Positions 48,668 to 59,502 are shown, counted from the first letter of the stretch. The stretch is 64,000 nucleotides of DNA from Zhongshania sp. (GCF_029212375.1 NZ_JARGNU010000008.1:1-64000); one strand, 5' to 3'. Translations and numbers: made by a program. Notes: a model not told the origin generated them from the sequence alone.

Positions 48668-50965
48668 TTACATTAGTGTTTCAAAGCTGCCATCTGAGAA
48701 TCGAACAACTGGGGTGCCAGAATCGTCACTAACATCTGCGAATTTATCGTCGCCGATCTTGATAACGCCGCTAACACTGGTTTCTTCATCGACTTCAGTT
48801 TCGGTCAATACGAGGGTTACGTCATTGTGATTGCTGAGTGACACGGAATTCCCGCCTTGATACGCTAGATTAAGCTGCTTGCCACCATAGCTTAGGCTAA
48901 GGCTACCCTCACCGGTTTCTAGGCCGGTGCGGCTGGCGCTAAAGCTCACATTGATATCATCGGCAACGCCGGTTAGGTTTATATCAAAAATGATACTCAA
49001 ACTACCCATGGCGTAGTCTTGCTCAGTCTCCTCATTACATTCATATGAGTAAGAAAATGAGTAGCCATTTTGACCGCTGTAACTTGATTCATCCATGTAC
49101 TCACAGCTTTCTTCCGCGTTAGTTAGGCTGGCCGCCAGCGTAGCGCTGATGCTGTTGCCTGTGGTATCGCTGAACACGCCTGACAGGGTAATGTCGAGGC
49201 CCTCTACCTTTATGGTTTCAGTATATTCTTCAGATTGAGTGTCTATTACTTCGGTGTAAGTACTGTCGTATTCGCCGGTCTCAGCGTAGCTGAGCAGATC
49301 GAGCTCAATGTTCATGGCGCCGGTAAATGAAACGGGGTTGTCCCCGCCAAGCTGGGCTAAGGTAACACTAAGGTTGGCTGCTGCATCTTCAACGGTGACC
49401 TTGTCGTCCCACACATCGTTGTAGCTGTTTTGTGTTTCCAGTTCAGTGCCTTCGTCACTGTAGCTAAATGCGCCGCTCAGTGCTGAGCCCTCGTCAATTG
49501 ACAGCTTGGCGGCGCTACTTTCTGCGCTGCCTGAAATGCTCAAGGCGAAGCTTGCAGTGCCGGATTCGGCGTAGCTTGTGCTGCCGTCGTCGTTGTCTTC
49601 TTCGCTGCTGTCTTCATTAATAACACTGCCATTGACTGCGCTTAATGCTAGCGCGACCGAGGTCTCGCCAATACTTACGTCTTGGCTGATCGCATAGGTT
49701 TCAGTATCGCCGGAAACGCTGATGCTAACAGTAACGCCATCGGTGGTAGATGAGCTTGGCTTGGCGCCCTCGGCGTCTTCATATTCGCCCACGGCATTGG
49801 CGATAGCATTTAGGGCGAGGCCCATTGCTTCGGCAACGATTTCGCCATCGTCGGCAAACACCTGTGCGGCGAGTTCAACTTGGTGGGCAAACGCGGCGTG
49901 ATTTTCCGTGATAACGCCCGCATTGGCCAGATCGCGCACTTGTTTTACAAACGCCTTGGTGGCAATGAGGCCTTCACTGCCGACGTCGTCGGGAATATCC
50001 CCAGGGCTGGGGGTAGTGCTGCCATTTTGTTCGGCATCGGCTTCTGCTGCCGCAATATCGGTGCTTGTGCCATTCAGCTCTTCGTCTTCGCTATCGACGC
50101 CCTCAACGGCTTTTACTGCGTCGAGGAGGGTGAGTGCGGCTTCTAATAGCTCCTCGATGGTTACTGCGGTCGATGGGGTGGCTTCTTTGTCTGCGATACC
50201 GCCGTTTACAAATTGAGTGCTTAAGCTGGCTACCGCATCTTCTAGCGATAGGCTGGAGTCACCAGTTAAGGTGGCAGCAATGGCAGCGGCGGCCTTTAAA
50301 TTGTAGGCAAGTGCTTCTTTTGTGGCGCCGTTGACGGCGTCGGCGTTGGTGATGTCGACAATGGCTTGGTTTATTAAGCCGCCAGCAATACCTAAACGGT
50401 TGGCAATTTGAGCGTTCGATGCGAGTGCGGCAGCAGACGGCTGGGCACCACTAGCCACTTTTTGCAGTGTGAGTTGTGAGGCAATGTTGGTAAGTGGCGT
50501 TACGTTAACAGTAACGGTGTCTGAGCTCGCTTTGGGCAGTGTTGCCGCCATGGTGAATGTCGGCGCCAGCGGGTAGGTGTCGCCGAAAAGTACCGGCGTG
50601 CCGTCTACTGTTCCGCACTGCGCAATATCGCAGCGCATGGTTGCGCCGTCTTCGGCACTAATTTCAATGAAAATCGCGGTGCCGGCTACATAGCTGCTAT
50701 TCAATGTCAGGCTGTAGGTGCCGTCTTCAGCCGTTACGGCTGGGTCGGCAAGCGGCGTTGCTTTGTCGATACTGCCGTCGGCGGCTATGGCGTAGGCATT
50801 GACGGTGCCGCCAATAATAATCCCTTTAGAGGCTGTGCCACCAACGCTGCTTGGTGCAGCAGTAGAAGAAGAGCCGCCCTTATTGCTGTCGCTACCACAG
50901 GCGGCGAGACTGGCGGCGATGGCCAAGGGTAGAAGGAATTTTTGGAACCTAGGAATTTGACGCAT
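48668..50965 (-). CDS. Large surface-type lipoprotein of unknown function
   Basis: 765 aa. Lipobox LAAC (Cys22), low-complexity Ser/Gly linker, then an Ig-like/CarboxypepD_reg-like segment (about 45-130: GTVNAYAIAADGSIDKATPL). The middle (about 160-330) is alpha-helical and Ala-rich; the last half is acidic, Ser/Thr/Tyr-rich beta repeats (ESGTASFALSISGSAE). Reminiscent of outer-membrane lipoproteins with calcium-rich surfaces; no function is assigned. It has its own terminator. Confidence 0.7.
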   Translation of the reverse strand: MRQIPRFQKFLLPLAIAASLAACGSDSNKGGSSSTAAPSSVGGTASKGIIIGGTVNAYAIAADGSIDKATPLADPAVTAEDGTYSLTLNSSYVAGTAIFIEISAEDGATMRCDIAQCGTVDGTPVLFGDTYPLAPTFTMAATLPKASSDTVTVNVTPLTNIASQLTLQKVASGAQPSAAALASNAQIANRLGIAGGLINQAIVDITNADAVNGATKEALAYNLKAAAAIAATLTGDSSLSLEDAVASLSTQFVNGGIADKEATPSTAVTIEELLEAALTLLDAVKAVEGVDSEDEELNGTSTDIAAAEADAEQNGSTTPSPGDIPDDVGSEGLIATKAFVKQVRDLANAGVITENHAAFAHQVELAAQVFADDGEIVAEAMGLALNAIANAVGEYEDAEGAKPSSSTTDGVTVSISVSGDTETYAISQDVSIGETSVALALSAVNGSVINEDSSEEDNDDGSTSYAESGTASFALSISGSAESSAAKLSIDEGSALSGAFSYSDEGTELETQNSYNDVWDDKVTVEDAAANLSVTLAQLGGDNPVSFTGAMNIELDLLSYAETGEYDSTYTEVIDTQSEEYTETIKVEGLDITLSGVFSDTTGNSISATLAASLTNAEESCEYMDESSYSGQNGYSFSYSYECNEETEQDYAMGSLSIIFDINLTGVADDINVSFSASRTGLETGEGSLSLSYGGKQLNLAYQGGNSVSLSNHNDVTLVLTETEVDEETSVSGVIKIGDDKFADVSDDSGTPVVRFSDGSFETLM

Positions 50966-51255
50966 GGAACATCTCCTTGTTTACCTATATCGGCAGCATT
51001 ACTACGCTGTTAACGTCCGTATTAAACAGTGGGCTCCTGCCCAGAGTGCTAACACCTCAGTGTGTTGGCAGTAATCCGATTAGGTACTTATCGATTGATT
51101 TTTTATGTGTTGCGGTGCAATCAAGAGGAACAACAATGAGCAGTCAAAAGAAGACGCATTTTTATTCGCGAGCGATACGACACGTTAACGCTATTACGTT
51201 TTAGCCACTTATTGCTGCTATATCAAGTAAATTTAGTAATTAATTTACTAATATT

Positions 51256-52413
51256 TCAGTTGCAATACCGCTTAATCATTTGATGTAACACATCAATTGT
51301 CGGTTGAATTTGATCCAGCGCCATAAACTCATCGGGCTGGTGAGCTTGGTCAATTGAGCCTGGTCCCATCACAATGGTTTGCAGGCCAAGCTGTTGAAAA
51401 AACGGCGCCTCGGTGGCGAAGCCAACGGTGCCTGCTTCTTGTCCGGTAAGTTTTTCTACCAGAGTAACTATGTCGGAGTTGGCTGGCTCTTCGTAGGCAG
51501 CGAGGCCTGGCATTAAGGCGCGCAAGCCAATGTTAATGGCGCGGCGCTCTGCCACGGGGGTGAGCACTTTTTGAATCAGGGAGTCGAGCTCATCGTTGTT
51601 CATACCCGGTGTGGTGCGAATATCAAAATGCAGCTCGCACTGCCCGCAGATGCGGTTGGGATTGTCGCCGCCGTGAATACAGCCAAAATTCAAGGTCGGG
51701 GTTGGCACGCTAAAGCCGGGATGTTGGTATTTTATCGCCAGCTCTTGGCGTAGCTGCATAAGGCCGCTCATCACCTCGTGCATGGCGTCCATGGCGTTAT
51801 TGCCAAGTAAAGGGTTAGAGGAGTGCCCTGAGCGGCCGGTAATGGTAATGCCCTTCATCACAATGCCCTTGTGGGCGCGCATGGGCCTGAGGCCGGTGGG
51901 TTCGCCGACCACGGCATAGCGGGCGCCAGACACATCGGCGTGCACCAGCGAGCGAGCGCCGTCCATGCTGCTCTCTTCGTCGGCGGTGGCCAGAATAATC
52001 AGTGGCGCGGTAAGCGGTTTCTCTAAAAAGGGCTTTAGGGCTTCTATTGCAATAGCAAAGAAGCCTTTCATGTCGGTGCTGCCTAAGCCGTATAAGCGGC
52101 CATCGCGCTCGGTGAGGGCAAAGGGGTCGCTATGCCAAAGCGAGTCGTCACAGGGCACGGTGTCGGTGTGGCCGGCGAGCACTAAACCGCCACTGCCGCT
52201 ACCAAGGGTGGCAACGAGGTTGGCTTTGTTGGGATGTCCGGCGATGGGCAGTATGCGAATAGCAAAGCCCAGCGGTTCCAGCCAGTTGGCCAGCTGCTCA
52301 ATAACCTTGATGTTGCCCATGTCGCGACTGGGCAGGGTGGAGCTAACCGAGGGGAGTTTGACCAGCTCTGCCAGCATAGACAGAACATTGTTTGAGCTCA
52401 TAGATTTCGCCAT
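51256..52413 (-). CDS. argE: Acetylornithine deacetylase
   Basis: 385 aa M20 peptidase. Metal ligands: VLAGHTDTVP (His-x-Asp), STDMKG with Asp, DEESSMDGA (Glu-Glu) and the Glu in GEPTGL. Removes acetyl from N-acetylornithine in arginine synthesis. Other M20 amidohydrolases are possible but length and order fit ArgE. A TTAGTAA/TTACTAA inverted repeat lies just after its stop at 51233-51251. Confidence 0.88.
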   Translation of the reverse strand: MAKSMSSNNVLSMLAELVKLPSVSSTLPSRDMGNIKVIEQLANWLEPLGFAIRILPIAGHPNKANLVATLGSGSGGLVLAGHTDTVPCDDSLWHSDPFALTERDGRLYGLGSTDMKGFFAIAIEALKPFLEKPLTAPLIILATADEESSMDGARSLVHADVSGARYAVVGEPTGLRPMRAHKGIVMKGITITGRSGHSSNPLLGNNAMDAMHEVMSGLMQLRQELAIKYQHPGFSVPTPTLNFGCIHGGDNPNRICGQCELHFDIRTTPGMNNDELDSLIQKVLTPVAERRAINIGLRALMPGLAAYEEPANSDIVTLVEKLTGQEAGTVGFATEAPFFQQLGLQTIVMGPGSIDQAHQPDEFMALDQIQPTIDVLHQMIKRYCN

Positions 52414-52515
52414 TTATCACTGTCGCCGCTTGGCGAATGAGGGGATATTGTAGCGAGTCAGACAAACAATAGCAGCGGCTTGTGCTGATATTGTTTGTCT
52501 CGGGGGCGTGCTTCG

Positions 52516-53781
52516 CTAGAGGAAGATCGCCTTAAAGATGAAGAAGAATACAATCGCCAAGCCGGCACCGGCGGGCAGGGTGATAATCCACGACATAAAG
52601 ATATTGCGAATCACGCTCAGGTTTAATGCGGCAATACCCCGCGCCAAGCCGACGCCCAACACCGCACCCACTAAGGTGTGGGTAGTCGAGATAGGCAGCC
52701 CCGTAGCGGATGCGATGACGACGGTTGAGGCGGCGCCCAACTCGGCGGCAAAACCGCGGCTGGGGGTTAGCTCGGTGATTTTAGTGCCAATGGTGGCAAT
52801 AACCTTAAAGCCGTAGGTGGCTAAGCCAAACACAATGCCGCCGGCGCCAACCAGCAATATCCAGCCGGGTAGGGCCGATTTGGCGCCAATCACGCCGCCG
52901 GATTTTATTACGCTGACCACGGCGGCAACGGGGCCAATGGCATTGGCAACATCGTTAGAACCGTGGGCAAAGGCCATGGCGCAGGCGGTAAATACCATGA
53001 GTACGGCGAACATGCGCTCCACACTCGCAAAGCGAAAGCGACCATCGCTCGAGGGCACATCTTTAATGCGGCGTAAAAACAACTGCCCGATCCCAGCAAC
53101 AACGATACCGCAAAGCACCGAATAGCCTAGGCATTGGTTGTAATTTAAGCCTAATCCAATATGGGAAAGCCCCTTCGTTAAAGTAACCATAGCGATCATA
53201 AAACCGACTAGGAACAAGTAAAAGGGAATGTATTTTTTGGCGGCCTCAAAGGGCTTGGGCGCATTTAATATCAGGCGTTGGGCGCTGAGAAACAAGCCGA
53301 AGGAGATGGTGCCAGCCATCACCGGTGATACCACCCAACTGGCCACAATCTGCCCAACCTTGCCCCAGTTTACAGCGTCAGTGTCGATACCAACGGCGGC
53401 AAAGCCGACCAGCGCGCCAACAATAGAGTGAGTGGTAGAAACCGGCCAGCCCATCATGCTGGCCACAAACAGCCATACGCCGGCAGCCAAGAGTGATGAC
53501 AGCATCCCAAAGACCAGTAAATCGGGACTGTCGGCGATAAAGGCGGGGTCAATAATTCCTTTGCGAATGGTTTCGGTCACTTCACCGCCGGCCAAATACG
53601 CGCCGCAAAATTCGAAGAGCATGGCGATTAAAATCGCCTGTTTAATGGTGAGTGCTTTCGCGCCCACCGACGTGCCCATGGCATTGGCTACATCATTTGC
53701 GCCAACGCCCCAAGCCATAAAGAAGCCGAAAAGGCAGGCTAAAATAAGCAATAACTGCCCGTGTTCAGCAATAATTGACAT
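52516..53781 (-). CDS. pit: Inorganic phosphate transporter, Pit family
   Basis: 421 aa with about ten membrane helices and the two Pit signatures GANDVANAMGTSVGA near the N-terminus and GSNDVANAIGP in the second half. Low-affinity metal-phosphate symport. Lies 32 bases after the DUF47 gene in the same operon. Confidence 0.94.
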   Translation of the reverse strand: MSIIAEHGQLLLILACLFGFFMAWGVGANDVANAMGTSVGAKALTIKQAILIAMLFEFCGAYLAGGEVTETIRKGIIDPAFIADSPDLLVFGMLSSLLAAGVWLFVASMMGWPVSTTHSIVGALVGFAAVGIDTDAVNWGKVGQIVASWVVSPVMAGTISFGLFLSAQRLILNAPKPFEAAKKYIPFYLFLVGFMIAMVTLTKGLSHIGLGLNYNQCLGYSVLCGIVVAGIGQLFLRRIKDVPSSDGRFRFASVERMFAVLMVFTACAMAFAHGSNDVANAIGPVAAVVSVIKSGGVIGAKSALPGWILLVGAGGIVFGLATYGFKVIATIGTKITELTPSRGFAAELGAASTVVIASATGLPISTTHTLVGAVLGVGLARGIAALNLSVIRNIFMSWIITLPAGAGLAIVFFFIFKAIFL

Positions 53782-53813
53782 GTGAATTCCTTCTGTAAGC
53801 TTGTGCCGGCTTA

Positions 53814-54491
53814 TTAGCGAGCAATAACGATTTGCAGACGCGAGCCTACTTTTTGGGATTTATCAGACAATTCGCCGATCAGGGTGATGGTTTGATACAT
53901 AAACATCACATCGACAGGTGGCAGGTCTTTTTCTATTTTGTAGAGCTCGCCGCGAATATCGATTTGCAGCTTATCGGCTGAGTGCTCTAGGCGATCTAGC
54001 TCCTCAATCATTGTTTCTACCAAGCTGACCTCACGGCCTCGGAAGCCGGTTTCGAGCAGTTCATCCAGCTCCTCTATCGCTTTCATGGCTTGGGCCGAGG
54101 TGGCAATCGCCAGTGCAACATACTCACGGAGCGGGTCTGCGAGTGGCGCGGGGATCTGCATTTTACGGCCCAGCATTAAACCGGCAATATCCTTACTGCA
54201 GTTGGCGATGCGATCTTGCATACTGACCAAATCAAGCAGGTCGGCGCGGGGTACAGGTAGGAATAAGTTGTTTGGCAATTGCAGGCGAACCTGCTTTTTG
54301 AATTTGTCGGCTTCGTTTTCTAGGTCAACGATGACTTGTTGGGCTTTTTCAGCCGCGTCCCAGTCGTCGGCGAGCACCGCGTCAATAAAGGGTTTGAGTG
54401 CAGCGGCGCAAGCTTGCGCCTGCTTCATGTGTTCCTGTATCGGTTCGAATGGGGATTTTCCGAACAGATGGCCCAGCGAATTTAACGGCAT
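53814..54491 (-). CDS. DUF47/TIGR00153 Pit accessory protein
   Basis: 225 aa soluble helical protein, PhoU-like. MPLNSLGHLFGKSPFEPIQE opens it; VDLENEADKFKKQVR, LPVPRADLLDLVSMQDRIAN are typical. DUF47 proteins partner with Pit carriers and may regulate them. A TATAAT -10 on the minus strand lies at 54532-54537. Confidence 0.9.
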   Translation of the reverse strand: MPLNSLGHLFGKSPFEPIQEHMKQAQACAAALKPFIDAVLADDWDAAEKAQQVIVDLENEADKFKKQVRLQLPNNLFLPVPRADLLDLVSMQDRIANCSKDIAGLMLGRKMQIPAPLADPLREYVALAIATSAQAMKAIEELDELLETGFRGREVSLVETMIEELDRLEHSADKLQIDIRGELYKIEKDLPPVDVMFMYQTITLIGELSDKSQKVGSRLQIVIAR

Positions 54492-54724
54492 GATGCGACT
54501 CCTGATTATCGTCAGTCGTATAAGTGGGCGGATTATACTGAGGTCAGCGGACTGTAACCAGTTATTAACCGTGTTGTGTTAGAGCGGGTGTAATTTGACA
54601 GAGACTTGCCATAATGAAAGGGTGTTTCTGAATGGCTAGAACGCATTGCGAATGCTCTTAAACAACTGAATTAGAACAACTGAACGATAGCGACCGAACT
54701 ACGAATGAGAGGTTAAGCTCGGCT

Positions 54725-56503
54725 ATGCAAAGCCAAATCAAAACAACTGGGCCCTTAGAAACCGGTGGATTGCTGCGGCAATTGGTGGCCGATGGCATTA
54801 TTGATGCCGCTAGCGCTAAGCGCTTGCGCATTAGCCCGCCGCGCAATGGTGACAAAATCCAGCACGTCCTTAATTATATTGTTAGCGAGCAATTGGCCGA
54901 CCTGTCACGGCAGGGGCGTGCGCTGAACATGGACAATCTACTGGAATGGCTGACGGCCCACTGCGGTCAAGAGTCGATGCGCATTGACCCCTTAAAAATC
55001 GATGTGCCCGCGGTTACCGAAGTGATGTCTTTTGCCTTTGCCCAGCGCCACCGGATCTTGGCGGTGGCGGTGAGTCCAAAAGAAGTGGTTATTGCCGGTG
55101 GTGAGCCGTTTGTAACCGCGTGGGAAAGCGATTTGCAGCAGGTGTTGCGACGGCCTATTAGGCGGGTACTCGCCGACCCCGAGGCCATAGACCGCTTTAC
55201 GGTCGAATTCTACAGCCTAGCCAAATCGGTGCGCGGCGCCAGCGGTGACAATAGCCGGCGCGGCAACGCCAGCAACAATCTTGAACAATTGCTGGAAATC
55301 AGCAATTTAAAAGACCTCGATGCCAACGACGGACATGTGGTGAATATTGTCGACTGGTTGCTGCAATACGCCTACGACCAGCGCGCCAGTGATATTCACA
55401 TTGAGCCGCGCCGCGAGCAGGGCAATGTTCGTTTTCGTATCGACGGCGTGCTCTACAATGTTTACGAACTCCCCGCCACGGTACTAACCGCTGTAGTAAG
55501 CCGCCTAAAAATACTTGGCCGCATGGACGTGGCGGAAAAGCGCCGCCCTCAAGATGGTCGCTTAAAAACCAAGAACCCTGGCGGCGCCGAAATCGAGTTG
55601 CGGCTGTCGACCCTGCCCACCGCCTTTGGCGAAAAAATGGTAATGCGGATCTTTGATCCCGAAGTATTGCTGCGCAGCTTTGACGAGCTTGGCCTGCGCG
55701 GCGAAGATCGTCAGCGCTGGGACGGTATGATTCGCTCCGCTCACGGTATTGTCTTAGTCACCGGCCCCACTGGCTCGGGTAAAACTACCACCCTGTATTC
55801 TAGCCTCAAGCAAATTGCGACCTCTGAGGTGAATGTCTGCACCATTGAAGACCCCATCGAAATGGTTGAAGACGCCTTTAACCAAATGCAGGTGCAGCAC
55901 AATATCAATCTGGATTTTGCCGGTGGGGTGCGGGCGTTGCTGCGTCAAGACCCAGACATCATCATGATCGGTGAAATTCGCGATTTAGAAACCGCCGAAA
56001 TGGCGATACAGGCCGCGCTTACCGGTCACTTGGTCATTTCGACCTTACACACCAACGATGCCCCTTCGGCAGTTACTCGCTTGCTGGAACTGGGCGTGCC
56101 CGCGTATTTGATTCGCGCCACCGTACTTGGGGTGATGGCCCAGCGATTGGTGCGAACCTTGTGCCCTCACTGCAAAGCAGCCACCACCCTCAATGAAACC
56201 GAGTGGACTACCTTAACCGCGCCGTGGAAGGTCGCGCCGCCCAAGCAGGTATTCCACGCACCGGGCTGCTTGGAATGCCGGAATACCGGTTTCCATGGTC
56301 GCCAAGGCATTTACGAAATTTTGCCGGTAGAAGGATCGATCCAAGCGGCCATTGGTGATGATATCGAACTGGATAATCTGCGCCGCCTCGCCATGAAAAA
56401 TGGTATGCGCACCCTGCGGCTTAGCGGTGCTCAGAAGGTCGCTAGGGGTGAAACCACCATTGCCGAGGTGTTGAGGGTCGCGCCGCCAGTGCAAACTCAG
56501 TAA
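54725..56503 (+). CDS. PilB/GspE-family secretion ATPase (orphan)
   Basis: 592 aa. N-terminal T2SSE_N/MshEN-like region (about 1-180), then the ATPase with Walker A GPTGSGKTTTLYS, Asp box, Walker B DPDIIMIGEIRD and His box GHLVISTLHTND. Four cysteines in CPHC and CLEC form the expected zinc site. Drives type IV pilus or type II secretion assembly, but no pilus gene adjoins it here; a membrane partner must be elsewhere. Precedes glnE by 43 bases. Confidence 0.9.
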   Translation: MQSQIKTTGPLETGGLLRQLVADGIIDAASAKRLRISPPRNGDKIQHVLNYIVSEQLADLSRQGRALNMDNLLEWLTAHCGQESMRIDPLKIDVPAVTEVMSFAFAQRHRILAVAVSPKEVVIAGGEPFVTAWESDLQQVLRRPIRRVLADPEAIDRFTVEFYSLAKSVRGASGDNSRRGNASNNLEQLLEISNLKDLDANDGHVVNIVDWLLQYAYDQRASDIHIEPRREQGNVRFRIDGVLYNVYELPATVLTAVVSRLKILGRMDVAEKRRPQDGRLKTKNPGGAEIELRLSTLPTAFGEKMVMRIFDPEVLLRSFDELGLRGEDRQRWDGMIRSAHGIVLVTGPTGSGKTTTLYSSLKQIATSEVNVCTIEDPIEMVEDAFNQMQVQHNINLDFAGGVRALLRQDPDIIMIGEIRDLETAEMAIQAALTGHLVISTLHTNDAPSAVTRLLELGVPAYLIRATVLGVMAQRLVRTLCPHCKAATTLNETEWTTLTAPWKVAPPKQVFHAPGCLECRNTGFHGRQGIYEILPVEGSIQAAIGDDIELDNLRRLAMKNGMRTLRLSGAQKVARGETTIAEVLRVAPPVQTQ

Positions 56504-56546
56504 GCCGTCACTGCAAAACCAATAAATAAAGAGAAGGCTAGGCGAT

Positions 56547-59459
56547 ATGACATCAGTAGAGAATTTAGCGCTGCAAGATGGCGAGCTGCCAACGGTTCTA
56601 TGTGCAGATGTTGAACAGCGCTGGCAGAGCCTGCTCGAACACTGCGATAGCGAGCAGGCGCAGTGGTATCGAGGCTTTGCTGGCTCTGCTCGGCGAACTG
56701 AATTATTGCAAGCGCTGGCCTGTAGTCACACGCTATCTGAATTTTGTGTTCGCCACCCGAGCTGGTTGCGGAGCCTAGATGCTGCCGGCCTATTGGAAAA
56801 TAGCTTGGCGCCAGAGGATTGGCGAGCTGAGTTAAGCGCCGCTTGCGCAGATTGTGAAAATGCCGATGATCTCGCGCAAGTGCTGCGCCAATTTCGCAAC
56901 CGGCACTGGCTGCGCATTGTGTGGCGAGATCTAAATCGCCTCGCTGAAATGGAAGAAACCGTCGCCGATTTATCCTATATGGCCGAAGCCTGTGTGGATG
57001 TGGCCTTGGCTTTTTTGCATCGTCAACTATGCGAAGAGCGCGGCCATCCCCAGTCTAAAGCCGGCGAGCCACAGCAATTGGTGGTGATCGCCATGGGCAA
57101 ATTAGGGGCAGGCGAGCTGAATTTGTCCTCGGATATCGACCTTATTTTTGCCTATCCCGAAGCCGGCGAAACCGTTGGCGCGGCGCGCAGTGTAGATAAT
57201 CAAGAGTTCTTTATTCGCCTTGGTCAGCGTCTTATAAAGGCGCTAGATACCCGCACCGCCGACGGCTTTGTGTTTAGGGTGGATATGCGGCTGCGGCCCT
57301 ATGGCCAGAGCGGGCCATTGGTGATTAGCTTTGATGCCCTAGAGGAGTACTACCAAGATCAGGGGCGAGATTGGGAGCGTTACGCCCTAATTAAGGCGCG
57401 CTGTATTGCCGGTGATCGCGCTGCCGGTGCGCAGCTCTTAGATCAGCTGCGGCCCTTTGTGTACCGCCGCTACTTGGATTTTTCGGCCATTGAATCCCTG
57501 CGTGAAATGAAGGCCATGATTCAGCGCGAGGTGCTGCGCCGCCAGTTGCAGGACAATATCAAATTGGGTGCGGGGGGAATTCGTGAAATCGAGTTTATTG
57601 CCCAGTGTTTTCAGCTGATTCGCGGCGGTCAGGAAATCGCTCTGCAGGTCTTAGAGTTGCAAATAGTTCTGCGCGAGTTGGCGGCGCAGCAGTATTTGCC
57701 TAGTGAGGTGGTGGCTGAGTTAATTGAGGCCTATCGCTTCTTGCGCAATACCGAGCACGCCATACAAGCCTGGCGAGACCAGCAAACCCAGCAATTGCCG
57801 CAAAGTGATGGCGAGCGTTGCGCCTTGGCATTAGCGATGGGCTTTGGCGGTGATTGGCCTGCCTTTGCGACGGCGTTAACTGAGCATAGAAACAGAGTAA
57901 GTTGTTGTTTTGCCAATGTTATTGCGCCAGTGGAAACCGAGGCCGAGCGCCCCCATCTCAGCCATCAGCGCTGGCGCTCGATGCTTGATGATCTTCAGCA
58001 AGATGGCGTGCGCGGCACCCTTGAAGAAGCGGGCTTCGACGCCGCTGAAGAGGCGGCGCGCTTATTGGTTGCCTTACTAAAAGGCGCCAGCGTGCAGCGC
58101 ATGCAGGGCCGTGGCCGCGACCGGCTCTACGGCTTGCTGCCGCTTTTACTGGAAGATATCTGTGGGGTGTCGGCGCCCACCGAAACCCTGTTGCGGCTTA
58201 TCCCCTTAATCGAAGCGGTGCTGCGCCGCACCGCTTATTTGGTATTGCTCATCGAAAACCCAGGTGCCCGTGGTCGCTTGGTGGGGCTGTGTGACGCCAG
58301 TCCGTGGATTGCCCGGCAGCTCGCAGCGCACCCCGTATTACTAGACGAGCTGCTCGACGCCAGTAGTCTGTATTCCATGCCCGATCAAGACGGCTTGACG
58401 AGCGAGTTGCGGCAGCGATTATTGCGTATCGAAGGCGACGATCTAGAGGCGCAAATGGAGGCGCTGCGCTATTTTCGCCTTGCCCATGTGCTGCGGGTTG
58501 CCGCCTCTGAAGTCACTGATAGCTTGCCTTTAATGAAAGTCAGTGATTACCTCACTGCGATTGCCGAGGTGGTGTTGGCAGCGGTGCTGGACATCGCCTG
58601 GCAGAATTTGCTCGATAAACACGGCAGTCCGGTGCCGGACGGTGATGACCGTCGCCACTTTGTGGTGCTGGGCTACGGTAAGTTGGGCGGCATCGAGCTA
58701 AGTTATGGCTCAGATCTAGATTTGGTGTTTCTGCATGATTTACCGCCCAGCGCGGTTACTAGTGGTGACCGGCCGGTGGATGCCGGCACGTTTTTTACCC
58801 GCCTTGGTCAGCGCATTATTCATATACTCACCGCCACTACGCGGCTCGGCGCGCTGTATGAGGTGGATATGCGTCTGCGGCCCTCTGGCAACTCGGGCTT
58901 GCTGGTATCGTCGTTCACGGCATTTAGCGACTATCAGCAAAACCAAGCGTGGACCTGGGAACATCAAGCTTTGGTGCGGGTGAGGGCGGTTGCTGGCGAT
59001 GGCATTCTGGCGGAAAAGTTCGCTGATTTGCGTCGCCAAATCCTGTGCAAAAAGCGGCCACAGGCGGCGCTGGCCGAGGAAGTGATCGCCATGCGCCAGA
59101 AAATGCGGGAACACTTACTGCTTGGCGTAAATAAAAATACCGAATTTGACCTTAAACAAGGCGAGGGAGGTATCGTTGATATTGAATTTATGGTGCAATA
59201 TGCCGTTTTAGCATGGTCACATCAGCACCCACCGCTTACACACTACACTGATAACATTCGCATACTGGAATCGCTGAATAATAACGGTCTGATTTCGAGC
59301 GCGGATACCCAGGCACTGATCGACGCTTACAAGGCGTTTCGAAGTCAGGCGCATCGCCTTAGCTTACAAGAGCAAAAGGGGCGGATTGCCATTGCGGCAT
59401 TGGGCGCAGAGCGGAAAAATGTCAGTCGACTCTGGCAGCAACTGATGTTTTCTACCTAA
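56547..59459 (+). CDS. glnE: Glutamine synthetase adenylyltransferase/deadenylase
   Basis: 970 aa. Two nucleotidyltransferase halves, each with its signature: GKLGAGELNLSSDIDLIFAY in the first and GYGKLGGIELSYGSDLDLVF in the second. The first removes AMP and the second adds it to glutamine synthetase. In frame and complete. AGAAGG precedes the ATG; ilvE follows. Confidence 0.97.
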   Translation: MTSVENLALQDGELPTVLCADVEQRWQSLLEHCDSEQAQWYRGFAGSARRTELLQALACSHTLSEFCVRHPSWLRSLDAAGLLENSLAPEDWRAELSAACADCENADDLAQVLRQFRNRHWLRIVWRDLNRLAEMEETVADLSYMAEACVDVALAFLHRQLCEERGHPQSKAGEPQQLVVIAMGKLGAGELNLSSDIDLIFAYPEAGETVGAARSVDNQEFFIRLGQRLIKALDTRTADGFVFRVDMRLRPYGQSGPLVISFDALEEYYQDQGRDWERYALIKARCIAGDRAAGAQLLDQLRPFVYRRYLDFSAIESLREMKAMIQREVLRRQLQDNIKLGAGGIREIEFIAQCFQLIRGGQEIALQVLELQIVLRELAAQQYLPSEVVAELIEAYRFLRNTEHAIQAWRDQQTQQLPQSDGERCALALAMGFGGDWPAFATALTEHRNRVSCCFANVIAPVETEAERPHLSHQRWRSMLDDLQQDGVRGTLEEAGFDAAEEAARLLVALLKGASVQRMQGRGRDRLYGLLPLLLEDICGVSAPTETLLRLIPLIEAVLRRTAYLVLLIENPGARGRLVGLCDASPWIARQLAAHPVLLDELLDASSLYSMPDQDGLTSELRQRLLRIEGDDLEAQMEALRYFRLAHVLRVAASEVTDSLPLMKVSDYLTAIAEVVLAAVLDIAWQNLLDKHGSPVPDGDDRRHFVVLGYGKLGGIELSYGSDLDLVFLHDLPPSAVTSGDRPVDAGTFFTRLGQRIIHILTATTRLGALYEVDMRLRPSGNSGLLVSSFTAFSDYQQNQAWTWEHQALVRVRAVAGDGILAEKFADLRRQILCKKRPQAALAEEVIAMRQKMREHLLLGVNKNTEFDLKQGEGGIVDIEFMVQYAVLAWSHQHPPLTHYTDNIRILESLNNNGLISSADTQALIDAYKAFRSQAHRLSLQEQKGRIAIAALGAERKNVSRLWQQLMFST

Positions 59460-59502
59460 TTTTAATTTTTGCACGCCCGCTTTTTTTGAGGAGTAACACG
59501 CG

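Noticed and set aside
50977..51204. 75-codon plus-strand frame between the lipoprotein and argE
   Set aside because: Codon use and protein look random and no start signal is present; it probably is just the promoter and leader of the leftward lipoprotein gene.
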